This document shows positions 10,814-23,690 of a stretch of 64,000 bases of DNA, piece after piece. A model generated the notes under the pieces. The model worked only from the letters and a program-made list of their open reading frames with translations. It searched no databases and had not been told where the DNA came from. The DNA is from Lumbricus rubellus. Lineage: Eukaryota; Annelida; Clitellata; Crassiclitellata; Lumbricidae. Made by a program: the position numbers and the translations under genes. Each line of letters begins with the position of its first letter. The stretch's first letter is position 1. Where the stretch lies: NCBI GenBank assembly GCA_945859605.1, contig OX243821.1, positions 16,349,899 through 16,413,898 of the forward strand, in the 5' to 3' direction.

Positions 10814-11853
10814 CCCTAGTCCGAACAAGGGGGGTCTGGCCAGACCCCCCTTCAGATATTTGGTGCATAACTTTTTTTAAAGTGGTAGTTTCTCAAAATG
10901 CTTTTATGACTTTGTTCCTATATGGATGAGCTACAATTAGCACATCTAAGCGGCCAAATCGGTTGAGTGATAAGGAGATACTGAAGATAATACTGACGGA
11001 TACTGTATGATGTTGACAGTTTCGACAATAAGAGCAATAACAGAGAATGTGAACGTGGAAAGATACCAATGCCTGAATAACAACCTTCAGGTGTTTCTTA
11101 TGATAAAAACAGTGTTGAAATTGAAGATGATAATGATGAACATGATGATGAGACTGGACTTAATAAAGATGATGATGACGAAACTGTTGATACGGATGAA
11201 GCCGAGAGGCCTGAATACAAGTACAAATCCGGATATGTTTGGCAGACAAATGCATTGCCAAAAGGATGTGCTCTGTTGAACAATGTAGTAAGCACAAAAT
11301 GTGGAATAAAAGAATTCGGACAAATTATATGAGGATATTCAAGATAGTTTTGACAGTTTCCTAACCAATGAGATGAGAGACATCATCATTCGACATACAA
11401 ACCCGGACTATGATACATGCTTACAATTAATTTTAGGTGAAGGCATAATTATTCCATTAATTTTTTGATAGATATTTTATATAAAACAGTCATAATGACT
11501 TTGAATTTAACAGCAGTTAGGCTAATACTAATATTACTAGAATTATGATTTCTTTATTTGATTTTCCAAATTTTATAGATAGACAGTTATTGAGTCCATG
11601 AAACAGGTCTGACAAACCGTCGCAATTAATGTTACTAAACATAAAGAGGGTCCAGTCTAAAATTCATCATAAAAACGATTTATGTTGCAAAGAGAGACTA
11701 ATACATTGTTGTTTTAGTCATTCTGACATCATCCTAAAATATTGGCATATAAAAAAACACTATTACCTATGAAAAACCTACATTAAAACGGGGGGTCTGG
11801 CCAGACCCCCACTTGTTCAAATGAAGTTGAATTTTCGCTTGTTCGGATGAGGG
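10814..11853. mobile_element. piggyBac-like element with decayed transposase
   Basis: Flanked by TTAA on both sides (10810-10813 and 11854-11857). The ends are CCCTAGTCCGAACAAG and its near inverse CTTGTTCGGATGAGGG, with palindromic ggtctggccagacc blocks just inside each end. The 1,040-bp interior holds a frameshifted remnant of the transposase N-terminus (see 11120-11440). Non-autonomous as it stands. Confidence 0.85.
11120..11440 (+). pseudogene. Remnant of piggyBac transposase N-terminal region
   Basis: One frame gives an acidic run, DDNDEHDDETGLNKDDDDET, then DTDEAERPEYKYKSGYVW. After a frameshift near 11315 another frame gives DSFDSFLTNEMRDIIIRHTN. The last piece matches the 'FFTDEMxxxIVxxTN' region at the start of the PGBD/piggyBac transposase domain. 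The catalytic domain is absent. Confidence 0.65.
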
Positions 11854-11936
11854 TTAAACAGTGACGTATAATTACTGCTGTAGAGTAGATCTACGTAGCA
11901 TATAGCGGCCACTCTGAATCTCTAGAATGCCTAGAT

Positions 11937-12274
11937 CAGTGGTTCCCAACCCTTTTTGACTTTAGAGCCACTTTTTCTAAATTGGAGGACAAGAGAGCCA
12001 CTTTTTCTTAGTTGAAGGACATTGTAATTAACTCAAGGCTAAAATTTAATTAACTAATAACTTATAAGCATATAAAATTGTTATAATTGAATCAAAATAG
12101 AATGTTTGATGCCATTTATAGATGTCAGAATAAAATAATTTGTAAACTAAAATAACTGTCTTGTCCAAATTGTCAATTTTTTCATATTTTTTAAAAATTC
12201 TTTGAGAGATGTGAGACATTTTTTAGAACTGGCAGGCCACTTTTGGCCCGCTGGCTACGGGTTGGGAACCGCTG
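11937..12274. mobile_element. hAT (Charlie-like) MITE
   Basis: Terminal repeats CAGTGGTTCCCAACCC and GGGTTGGGAACCGCTG, with a perfect 8-bp duplication gcctagat (11929-11936, 12275-12282). The CAGNGGTTCCCAAC end is typical of Charlie-type hAT elements. A copy of the same family lies in inverse orientation at 51233-51593. Confidence 0.93.
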
Positions 12275-12804
12275 GCCTAGATCTTACCTAGAGGAATAAC
12301 AGGTTTCATTTTAAGAAATAAACGGAAGTTAATAGTTCAAGTTAGGCCTACTAATGAAACATGGCATTGCTAGAAGTATGTTTCATAAATTAAATCACAG
12401 AAATTCGTAGGACATGAAGTAAAAATATTTCTACCAACATTATAAATTTGTTGTAGTTGTAGCAGCAGTTATAGTAGTGAAGTTGTAATAGTAGTAGGCG
12501 TCTAGTGGAGTAGCGGTGTCCGGACAATTCGGAGTGTATATAAAAATCTTGTTCTCCTAAGAGATGCTTATAGCGATCAAACTTTTATTTATCATTGGTA
12601 TAAAATTAGTGTACACACATAGACACATTATTATATGCTATGCATACACACTCAACAATAGGCCTACATACTTGCAGACATGCGCACATCGAAGCACGAA
12701 AGCACACATGCATGTATTTGTACAAACTTAATTCATTCATTAAATTATTTATATACATGTAGCACCACTTCAAGAAAACTAACTAACCTAGTTAGCTACA
12801 CAGG

Positions 12805-13045
12805 TGAGCGAGAGCGGCGTACATCTGTTGGTTGCAACGGACTGCGGTTCAAGCCCCGGGCTGGGAGTTGACATTCACAGATTTAGATATCTCGGGCTAG
12901 CATGCCTGGGACGCGGTGGCGCAAGCTGCTGCGGAGCGACCTTGGGCAAGTTGCTTACCCATCATTGTCTGTTAGGAAGGCAACGGGAAACCACCTCACT
13001 CATCTCATCCCCAGGGGCGTAAAGCCAATGAACCATCATCATCAT
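12805..13045 (+). repeat. Second SINE family, plus strand
   Basis: Contains ggttcaagccccgggctgg (B-box-like), 'ggtggcgcaagctgctg', 'cttgggcaagttgcttaccc', 'gggaaaccacctcactcatc' and 'ccccaggggcgtaaagcc'. The inverse copy is at 19185-19380 inside a hAT element. It lies just past the receptor stop codon, so it may be part of that gene's 3' UTR. Confidence 0.65.
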
Positions 13046-13117
13046 GTATATAGCACCTCTTCAAGAAAACTACTAATAGGTACTCCCGATTCCAGCGCGG
13101 CCAAAAAGAAAAAAACC

Positions 13118-16100
13118 CTAGGCTCGAGGGAATATGGTAGCCAATGAGACGATGATGGTGGAGCAGTAGACGAAGAAGAAGAGTCGATCGAAGACCCTGG
13201 CCACAATCCGCCACTCCTTCGTCACCTTCGCCTGAGCGTCCTTCTCGCTCAACCGACCCATGAACGATCTCAACAGGGTCCTGATCTCCCGGATGTCGGA
13301 CTCCAGCGACGAGGACGATCCAGGTCCTCTGGACGTCACCCGATCGACGGCGCTACAGAAGCCGGAAGTGGACGATGACGACTGGTGTGATGATGACGTC
13401 GACGGTGATGACGTCGTGTCTGGGGATGAGATGGGGGGATGAAAGCGGCGAGAATGATGCTGCTGATGATGCTGATGCTGCTGGAGGTGATGCGGTGGGT
13501 GGTTGTTCTCCGATGGTTTGGTGAGGAATTGATGGACGGTGCCTCCGTTTCTTGGGAGGCTGCGGCAGGTTAGAGATGAGTTCTCGTTCAGTGATACCTC
13601 CACTTCTTTCCATTTCTGTTGTTCCATCTGCTGAACTGTTACGGTTGAAGTCCCATCGAGGTATTCACCCATGCAGAGGAATCGAGCCAGGCCATCTATC
13701 GTCAGCTGAATGAACCAATTACAAAACACGTCCTTGTATGTATGCTTGTTTGTGGGGCGCGGTGATGTAGTGGGTATGTTCGTCGCATTGCAGCCAGATG
13801 GTTGCAGGTTCGAATTAACCTCAAGCCGCCTCGTAGGAACCTTGGGCAAGTCCTTCACTGGCAATTGCTCAGCGCTGAAAGAATCATGCGGATCTTACTG
13901 AAGGATTTTTTCAACTCAGGATTGCTTTTTGTCGAGCTAAAGTCGGGAGCGCTTCTGAGTAGTCCCCTTGAAGAGGAGGTGCTATCGAAGTTCTTGAATG
14001 AATCAAGCTCATGCGGTCAGTAGAACATAATGAGTGGATGAAATTTATGCAGATAGCTGACCATTCTACCAATGAAGTGCACAAAGGAAATGCTAAACAC
14101 CTTTTTGAGCCAAACTGGAACCTTGTTCTTCCTATCTCCGCGGATGTGCGTATTGATGACAATGATTGCTAGAAATGTCGATAGTGTTATCAGTATCATG
14201 TTCATGCAGAAGTAGGCTCCTGTCAAAAGAAAAATAAAAGCCGCGAAAACTACATGTAAAACTCATTCTAGCTATTTTTTGAAAAGCACATCTCGAGTGA
14301 CCATATTGACTTTCACCACTCCTACGACACTATTAGTAACACCAGAATATCTGCAATATCACCGATATCACCCCTATAATTATATATGTATTCCACCACC
14401 ACCTCCTCCTCCACCACCACCACCACCATTTCCAACACAAACACCACTATCTTCTCCTTGTTGAACACCATATTCAGTCTCTTTGTGATAGTCCTGATTA
14501 CTACTATAGGCCTAAATGATTCTGAGACAGAGAAAGTAGTAAAGTAGGCTACTGTCATATTCGGCCGCGTATTAACCCTCGGGCTACCGGGGGGGTGGTA
14601 TCCACCCCCCTAGGCTTTTTCCAAATCAAACTTTTTTCGTTTGGAATAAAATTTTGACGTTTTAGGTAGCTGTAGAGGATTCATTTGCACACATTTTGAG
14701 CTAAAATGTGTGATGATATACCATACCATTAAAAAGTTATACGGGTACCCGATATACCCGAGGCACCAGAGGGGTGGATACCACCCCCCTTAGATTATCG
14801 GCTGTATCTTATCCGTCCTTTGACATGAAGAGACACGAATTACACCATTCTGTAGAGGGAATGTGGGGCTACATTGTGGTTGTCACAGAGTTGTCTTTTG
14901 ACAACCGGAAGTGCTCAAAATAAATTAAAATATATATAAAGGTGTTTTATTTTCATAACATTTTCATGTTTTCCTATTAAAAATTATTCATAATTTATTT
15001 TTCAAGAAAAGTAAATTATGCCATTCTATAGAGGGCATTTAGGGCTATTTTGGATACTAATTAATATGACATTTGATGACCGGAAGTGCTCAAAATAAAT
15101 TTAAATGTGTGAAAATGTTGGGTTTTTTACAACGTAAACCGATAAGTCTGCGTAAACGTTTTTCAGCAGCTAATACATTTTTTCTTCTTTTTATTGTAAT
15201 TAAAACTAACTTATTACTAGTTTTATGGTTGGATATTGGACTTTATTATATGTAAACTATTTTTAAATCAATAAATTATGTTAAAAACACACAGTATCTA
15301 ATATTTTGTTTATGCGAAAGTATGCATTTTGTGAAATCGACGGGTGCCTACGGAAAAAAATTCATAATTCCGGGGTGCTTTCGTATATTTCAAACCTAAA
15401 TATACCATTTTGTGCAGAAATGAATGCTGAATCCATTGATGTATTACAAGTTATGATATCTCAAACCAAACCCAAAATCCAAGGGGGGTGGATAATGGTC
15501 CACCCCCCTTGGTAGTCAGTGTTACAAAAAAAGCTTGGTAGCCTGAGGGCTAATTGTATTTTTGTAGCGTGAAGTTCTAGGCAAAATATATAGGCCTCCA
15601 GTTCTATAATATAGGCTATACATGGTTTTATGCACTTCTGTGCAGTTAAAATAGTTTTAAATAGTTTTAAAAGAGGTTATATTCATCCGATTGGAAGTAA
15701 TATGCCATAGAGAATAGGAAAGGAAAGAAGTGATTGTGCAGTTCTAAAAATTCCTTTAAAATAGCCCTGGATCTTGGAGGTGTTTGTGGCCATAGTTCAC
15801 TTACCAATCAGAGGAATGGACGTTGAGGCTGGAGGCGTATTGTCTGCGAGAAGCAGAAGAAGAACAAAGAAGGCGACGAAAACGTTCATTCCTACAGTGG
15901 AACAATTACTTTTAATTTTTAAAACATGTGCGTGAACAAAACAACGAACTACCCCCCCCAATTTTAACCCATGAACCACCAGGGTGAGAATTGCTGGGGG
16001 TTTGGGGGGGTTTCAACCCCCCAGTCTTTCTTAGAGCTCCATGTTAAAGTATGTTTTTACAACCCAATTCCAAGTGGATAATGGTCCAACCCCCAGTTAT

Positions 16101-17180
16101 TTTCCCACAATTCTCACACCCACCATTTTCTCCAACACTTTACGCCATCGACCTGATGGTTGGCGTCTAGTATGCTGCTTAATTCTTATATCCTACACTA
16201 GGAATGGATATCCTGTTTATAGCTGCCGCCACTTTGTTGCATTATTACAACTATATGCTTACGCTATTAGCACTTCTAAGTGCTATTTCGCATTCGATTT
16301 CGATATCTCACTGTGCGCTTGCTAATGCACGGAGTACTGGGTAATAAACGTTGTACTGAATTACTTCCTTCCTTACAGTGGTGGCGCCGGGTGTACAGTT
16401 TCAGCAGGTCTTGTCAATAATTTTTATGGCCATTGAATTCATTCAGCATGTCGATGAAATTTAATGCAAAGATGATTAATACATTCCAACGAATGTAATA
16501 ATAATAAAAATATATAGTCCTAATATTTTCTTTATAGAACGTTGCCTCTCGCTCTCCAGGCATGTCAGCGTGTTATCCAATACGCGCTACCGGGCCACCC
16601 AAGCAAAAAGGTAATAAAAATTCCAAAGAATTGTTGGGAGACCTTTAAGGCAGGTCAATAGTAAAATAGGCGCAATGCTCATCCATCAGCCAAATGGACC
16701 GCCGCGACCTAATATGATGAAAATAACCATTTTGCATTAGCTAATGAAGTAATAATAGTTGTACTAACTTACTTACTTACTTGAATATCCAACAGATAGT
16801 TTCGATGGTGAAAAAGGAAACACACACATAAACACGAGCGAGCGCGCACACACACGCACACACCTGCATACATAGGCCTACGTACGTACGTACGTACATA
16901 CATACATACATGCGTACATACATACAGTACATACATACATACATACATACATACATACATACATACATACATACATACATACATACATACATACATACAT
17001 ACATACATACATACATACATGCGTACATACATACAGTACATACATACATACATACATGCATACATACATACATACATACATACATACATACATACATACA
17101 TACATACATACATACATACATACATACATACATACATACATACATACATACAGACATATATACATACATACATACATACA

Positions 17181-17212
<32 letters not shown>

Positions 17213-20200
17213 CATACAATATGCATACATTCATACAATACATACTTCTTAACTTAACTCAAACATTCAACAGCTAACAATGATGGTGATATGAGAAATG
17301 ATTGTATGGTGTGAGGACCTAGCATCATTTTTGCGGGTGATTCCGGTGGCAGCCAGAAGATGACGAGCGTGAGGAAGGAGAGGAGGACGCAAGGCAGGAC
17401 GATGATGTAGCTGTAGAAGGCGGCGATCCGCTTCAGCTGCACAGTAAACGTCAGATCTACACACGTGGACAGATATCATCATGAAACATTGGACAGCAGG
17501 CAATAACAGGCCTACATATGAGATAATCAAATCTACATTAGGCTACACTAATATGAGCTAATATAATTCAATCTAATTTAGTCATATCGAATTTCTCCAT
17601 TCTAAAATATTCTAATTCAATCCAATTTATTTAGATTAAATGCAATATAATCTAATCATAGGCGTACGGGAGATTTCAGCAGTGGGGGGGGGCAAAGATT
17701 GAACTTTTGCCCGAAAAATATATCCGTCAAACCGCCCAAAAAGTTGACGACCTTTTTTTAGTCATTCGGTCTGTGTTTGCCCGAAAAACCTGACTCGCCC
17801 AAAAGTTGACGATCTTTTTTTTGAGCTTTTTTTTTAGTCATTTGGTCTGTTTTTGCCCGAAAAACCAACCAGACTTGCCCGAAAGTGGGGGGGGGGGGGG
17901 GCAATTGCCCCCCTGCACCCCCGCCTCGTACGCCTATGAATCTAATCCAATCCAATCCAATTAAATTAGATTCAATCCATTCTAATCCATGGAATCCAAT
18001 TATTTGGGCAGTAGATTAGGTATTTCAGTGGGGCATTATAGCGGATGAGTGTTAGTTTGCACATGACATTGTGAATTACTAGGAGCAGCAAATGAATTAT
18101 TTTCAGCTAGGCATATTTAAGATGAATGTTATGTTGGATACCTGGAAATGGTTCTGAACAGCAGGTGTAGTACTTGACGTTCTTCTTCGCTGGGTAACCG
18201 ACCAGCGCCCACTCGTTGCTCTCCACGTAATCGCTTATATCGATGGAGGCATCGTCGCCATAGAAGTTGATGTCCAGCTTGTACCCGTCGTATGTCCACG
18301 ATCCGAACTTGAGGTGGCAGGTCTGGACGTCGAAAGGGAAGTGGGTGATGTCTATGGAGCAGGTGCTGCGAAAGATGGCCGGAGGTATCCACAGCACCGT
18401 GCCATCGTTTGATACAACAGCCATCGCCTCCCTCTGCTCCTTTAGACGCTGATCGGCACTGAAAGAAAGACGGCAGAAAATATATTCTATTGGGTCCAGG
18501 GGCGGATCCAGGGGGCCAATCCGGCCATGCCCCACATTTGAAAATGTAATGGGACGTGGCCCCATTCGGTTCGAAATTAGCAATACGAATAGGAGTGTCA
18601 TGGCATATTGGCCCCTCCCATGAAAAAATTGCATGGAACATATGCCCCCCCATTCAGTTTTCGGCCGGACGACTAAAAAAAGGTCATAAACTTTTTGGGG
18701 CGACCAATGACCAATGCCGAAATCTTCTCTGTCCCAAGACCAAAGATTAAAGATTTTGCCCCCCCTTCGAACAGTTCTGTATCCGCCACTGATTGGGTCA
18801 TTATTGTGCTTAATGTAATGGTGGGTAATGGGTATACTAATACTCAGTGGCGGATTTAGTACGGGCCCGGGGGTCTGTTCGCCCCCCCCGTGCCCCCTTG
18901 GGGAAAAAATGGCGCCCCCTCGGACCGTACCGGTATACTTATTACTTAAACCTATAAAATGTCCTTCGTGGAAAGTAAATTCTCATACCTTTGCCAGATT
19001 ATTATATTCTACTTTTATTGACTACGCAATCACACCATGAATTTGACACTTTTTAAAGAATTACTTATTATTTTTATTTATTTCTCTGGCGACCATTACT
19101 TATTTTTATTTATTTCTATGACCCTTTGCCGCTTTGCGTAAGCCTATATGAAAAATACAACTTGATGTTGATGATGATGATGGTTCTCTGCCCGAAGGCA
19201 GGTTCATTGGCTTTACCCCCTGGGGATGAGATGAGTGAGGTGGTTTCCCATTGCATTCCCCACAAACATCGATGGGTAAGCAACTTGCCCAAGGTCGCTC
19301 TGCAGGAGCTTGTGCCACCGCGTCCCATGCGTGCTAACCCGAGATATCTAAATCTCTGAGTGTCAATTCTCATCCCATAATTAATGGCAGGATACCAAGT
19401 AGATTTAATTTTTAATTGGTGAACAGTTTGTACCTTATGCATGGAGGCGTGTTGGTTCAGTCACCGTCGGGGCAAGACGGACCTTAATAATATTATTGTG
19501 ATCCATCCCTTGTCCCGTTTGTGTGAATTTTTCTTGTGGTTCGCCTTTTTCATCCGATTTCACATGTTAATTAATTATTATGTTATTATTACTATAACAT
19601 TAATTGTTTGATACAGTAACAATTACAATTAGGCCTAACGCGAAAGACATGCTTGTAGTGGTCTATCTTGTTCCACCAAGGGGGCAAGATGGACCATTAA
19701 AATCGCCAAAAGTTGAAAAAATCTATAGTCCAATAACTTCTGTGTTATTCTCACTGTTTTACATTATTATAGACGATCACATTTGTGCATAAAATAGTAT
19801 TCTGCATGTGATCAGAACATGCTATGATGAAAGACTAATGCGTGGGGCATGATTTATTGGACTGTTCCATCTTGCCCCGTAGTGGGGGCAAGATGGACCA
19901 TTACTACTAAATTTTTACATTTTTAAAATCTTGTTATCAAAAAGAGATGCAATTAATTTTGTGTTGCCCTTAGCTAAGGTACTGCATAAGCTACGAGTAA
20001 CAAAAAATTTGTGCTCGTGAAGCACGTTTATGGTGTCTTAAAACCCGCAATCCGTTACGGGGCCCGTCTCGCCCCTACTTCCCCTAAGTACAGGCGCCCT
20101 CTTGAAATGTTCCTCGACCCCCCGTGCAATAAAACCTAAATCCGCCACTGCTAATACTACTGCTATAGCTAATGTCACTGCTACTGCTAGGCCACCACCC

Positions 20201-22602
20201 CGAATAGTAAGGCGTTATGGACGCCTTGCACGGCTGCCAACAGTTAAATTTGACTCATGTAGCCCAATAACTTGTGATCATCCGTCATGATCTGAATAAA
20301 TGTTAATCGTTATGCGTTGCGTTAGTTTGAAACTAAATGAAGATTTAAATGTCACCTACTAATTGTAGAGTACGATGTCCGGGGACCAGATCCTTCCGAT
20401 CGGCACTCGGACCTTGTCGACACCGCCAAAATCTTCCGGATCCCAAGCCAACAAGATGTCCATCCAGACCTATCCAGGAAAACAATCGTGAATTACTTTA
20501 TGTGACTGTACCCACCATTGAGATGTACGATATATATATATATATAAAATATATAGGCCTACGCTAGAGAGAGTATGACGTATCTGCCCTGCAATCAGAT
20601 ATTGAATTCGAAAATTTACGTCGTAAATTTACGTTGGTCTGATTCAAACGGTATGAGAAATCGCCTGTGATTGGTCGGCACAATTAGGCGTGTGATTTGA
20701 TTGGTCGGCACAATTGGACAGCGATTTCAATTATAGACGTGATACTCTCTCCAGTGTTATATTTATTATATAATACATCTCTAAGGTACCCACACCTCCC
20801 TCAAAGCTTCAACTGATGACGTATGAAGACATCAACTGATGACGTGTAAAGACATAAGCTGATGACGCATGAGGGCAACAACTGATGACGTATGAGGGCA
20901 ACAACTGATGACGTATGAAGGTAGCAACTGATGACGTATAAAGACATCAATTGACGACATAAATGATATAAACGCATCAACTAATGACGAATAAAGCATA
21001 AACTGATGACATATAAACGCATCAACTGATGACGTATAACCACATCAATAGATGACGCACAAAAGCATCAATCAGTGACGCATCTAACAGATATTACTGA
21101 CAAGTTCTATAATTTGAATCCATCGTTGAAACTATTCAAAAAATCCCCGATTCTAATTTCCTATCGTCAAATATTGCGCTCTGAAAGATCAAACTATTCT
21201 CGTTCTACTGCTTCATATTGTTGGCTGTTAGGACAGCACACCCTTGTATTTGCCTCCTACATATCTCCTCCGGCACTCACGACGTCATTGTAGGAATTTT
21301 TAGCTTCATGGTCCAGTGGTCCTTGGCGTTTCTGCTTTAACATGATCATTATTGCCTCTCGACTATCTTCTATGATCTTGTCTTTATGTTTTCTGGATGT
21401 CTAAAAGCAAGGCTTGAGAAGAACAATATTTCCATCTTCTCTTTCCACCATTCGAGAGCTGTCGACGGATGTTTTCCTAGCATCCGATTTATTGCAACCC
21501 TTAAGCTCTCCAGTTGTGGGGAAGAAATCCATTCCGTCCGTCCGTCCGTCCGTCCGTCCGTCCGTCCGTCCGTCCGTCCGTCCGTTCGTCCTTCCTTCCG
21601 TCCGTCCGTCCTTCCTTCCTTCCTTCCTTCCTTCCTCCCTCCCTTCCTTCCTTCCTTCCTTCCTTCCTTCCTTCCTTCCTTCCTTCCTTCCTTCCTTCCT
21701 TCCTTCCTTCCTTCCTTCCTTCCTTCCTTCCTTCCTTCCTTCCTTCCTTCCTTCCTTCCTTCCTTCCTTCCTTCCTTCCTTCCTTCCTTCCTTCCTTCCT
21801 TCCTTCCTTCCTTCCTTCCTTCCTTCCTTCCTTCCTTCCTTCCTTCCTTCCTTCCTTCCTTCCTTCCTTCCTTCCTTCCTTCCTTCCTTCCTTCCTTCCT
21901 TCCTTCCTTCCTTCCTTCCTTCCTTCCTTCCTTCCTTCCTTCCTTCCTTCCTTCCTTCCTTCCTTCCTTCCTTCCTTCCTTCCTTCCTTCCTTCCTTCCT
22001 TCCTTCCTTCCTTCCTTCCTTCCTTCCTTCCTTCCTTCCTTCCTTCCTTCCTTCCTTCCTTCCTTCCTTCCTTACATGATTGACTAATTGATCGATTGAC
22101 TGATTGATTGCGTGATTGATTGAATTATGTAATGCATTTGAAATCCGCTTCCATACTTACATAGCGACTCCAAACGTTCGTGGTAAGTACTTGGTTCTTT
22201 TCGTCCAAGTCTAGAATCTGAATGAGCGCCAAACCATACTCCACGCTGATCGTCTGTGATTGGTTGAAGACTGGCCTACCAACAATTCCAACCGTTTCGT
22301 AATCATCCAACAAGTGCTTGATCAATCGCTTCTCATCCGAAATCGCTTCAGATGCTAACAACAAAAAGTCACAACAACAAGTTGCAAGTACTTGCTACAA
22401 CAACAAGTTGCAACAACGATATTAGAAATAAGTTAATAACAATAATAATAATGGCAATACTAATAATACCGCTTGACCGTTCAGTCTCAGACTACACTTA
22501 GAGTAGCCTATGCCTGCTCATGTGCATACGGGCCCTGAAGACAAGGCCTGATCCACCAGACGCTTATTTCAAAAATAATAATTGTCCCCAAATCTATGGA
22601 GA

Positions 22603-22643
<41 letters not shown>

Positions 22644-22649
22644 TAATAA

Positions 22650-22680
<31 letters not shown>

Positions 22681-22867
22681 AATTTACTGATTTAGGTCGT
22701 CACTTGACACAGGCGTCGGACGATCTAAGGTATCCGAGACGTCGTTTCTGTTCCAACGTCTTTCAATTACTATTCAGCGCTTAACGCTGTAGCATTCACG
22801 GGCTCTTTCGTTAACCCGACGCCCGATTTGTAACAGGAGTAACCTTTCTAATAACATTAGCATGACG

Positions 22868-22929
<62 letters not shown>

Positions 22930-23332
22930 AACGCCTGGAGCAGCAGCAGAGATGGCAGCCACTAGGAAGATCACCAAGTATGCTGAAACCCCCACTACCC
23001 ATGTTTTTATTCCAGTGGCACTGGAAACCCTTGGTCCCATCAACGCTCAGGGCCGGGAATTCTTGGCAGAACTAGGTCGACGTTTGACCATTGTTTCTGG
23101 GGACCCGCAAGAGACAGCACGCTTGTTTCAGCGACTTTCAATTTGCACGCAAAAGTTTAATGCTGTCGCATTTCGAAGCACGTTTGCACAGTTGACCGAT
23201 GAGGATGACCGTTGACTCCAGAACAACAAAGCTTTTAGTATTGTTTTTAAAGCCTGAGGGATCATGTATACCTCGGGCGCTAAAAAAAATAAAAAAAAAA
23301 AAAAAAATAATAATAATAATAATAATAAAAAA

Positions 23333-23383
<51 letters not shown>

Positions 23384-23648
23384 GAAATCTGAAACTGAAT
23401 AATAAATGAAATAATAAAAAGGAAGGAATAATAAATGAAATAATAAAAATTTGAGATCCCGAGGGATCCTAGGTACCTCGGGTAAAAAAAATAATAATCA
23501 TAATAAACCCTGAAGACGAGGCCTGACAATTCCGGACTAGTTTTTAAACAACAATGTATAATAATAATAATAATAATTTTTTTATAATAATAATAATAAT
23601 AATAACAACAACACTAATATTAATATTAATACTACTACTACTACTAGC

Positions 23649-23690
<42 letters not shown>

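Noticed and set aside
11087..11323. Minus-strand Ile/Phe-rich frame
   Set aside because: Antisense of the acidic piggyBac transposase remnant.
13706..13864. N-terminal 53 residues of the frame ending at 13118
   Set aside because: Derived from an antisense SINE in the intron; the CAG acceptor at 13706 and phase 0 agreement with exon 7 place the exon start at 13705.
16769..17257. Long frames with VCMY and YIHT repeats
   Set aside because: All are translations of the (TACA)n microsatellite, open in all frames of both strands. The same applies to frames at 58212-58562, 59803-60848 and 61296-61523.
17254..17318. Extension of the receptor M1 frame to a stop
   Set aside because: Read-through of the exon 5 donor (CTAG|GTCCTC); the next exon at 15891 restores M2 in phase.
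20805..21080. Possible CRISPR array
   Set aside because: The units are contiguous 23-mers without unique spacers, and the genome is eukaryotic.
21386..22087. 233-residue PSFL-repeat frame
   Set aside because: Translation of (TTCC)n; open in three frames at once and inside a receptor intron.
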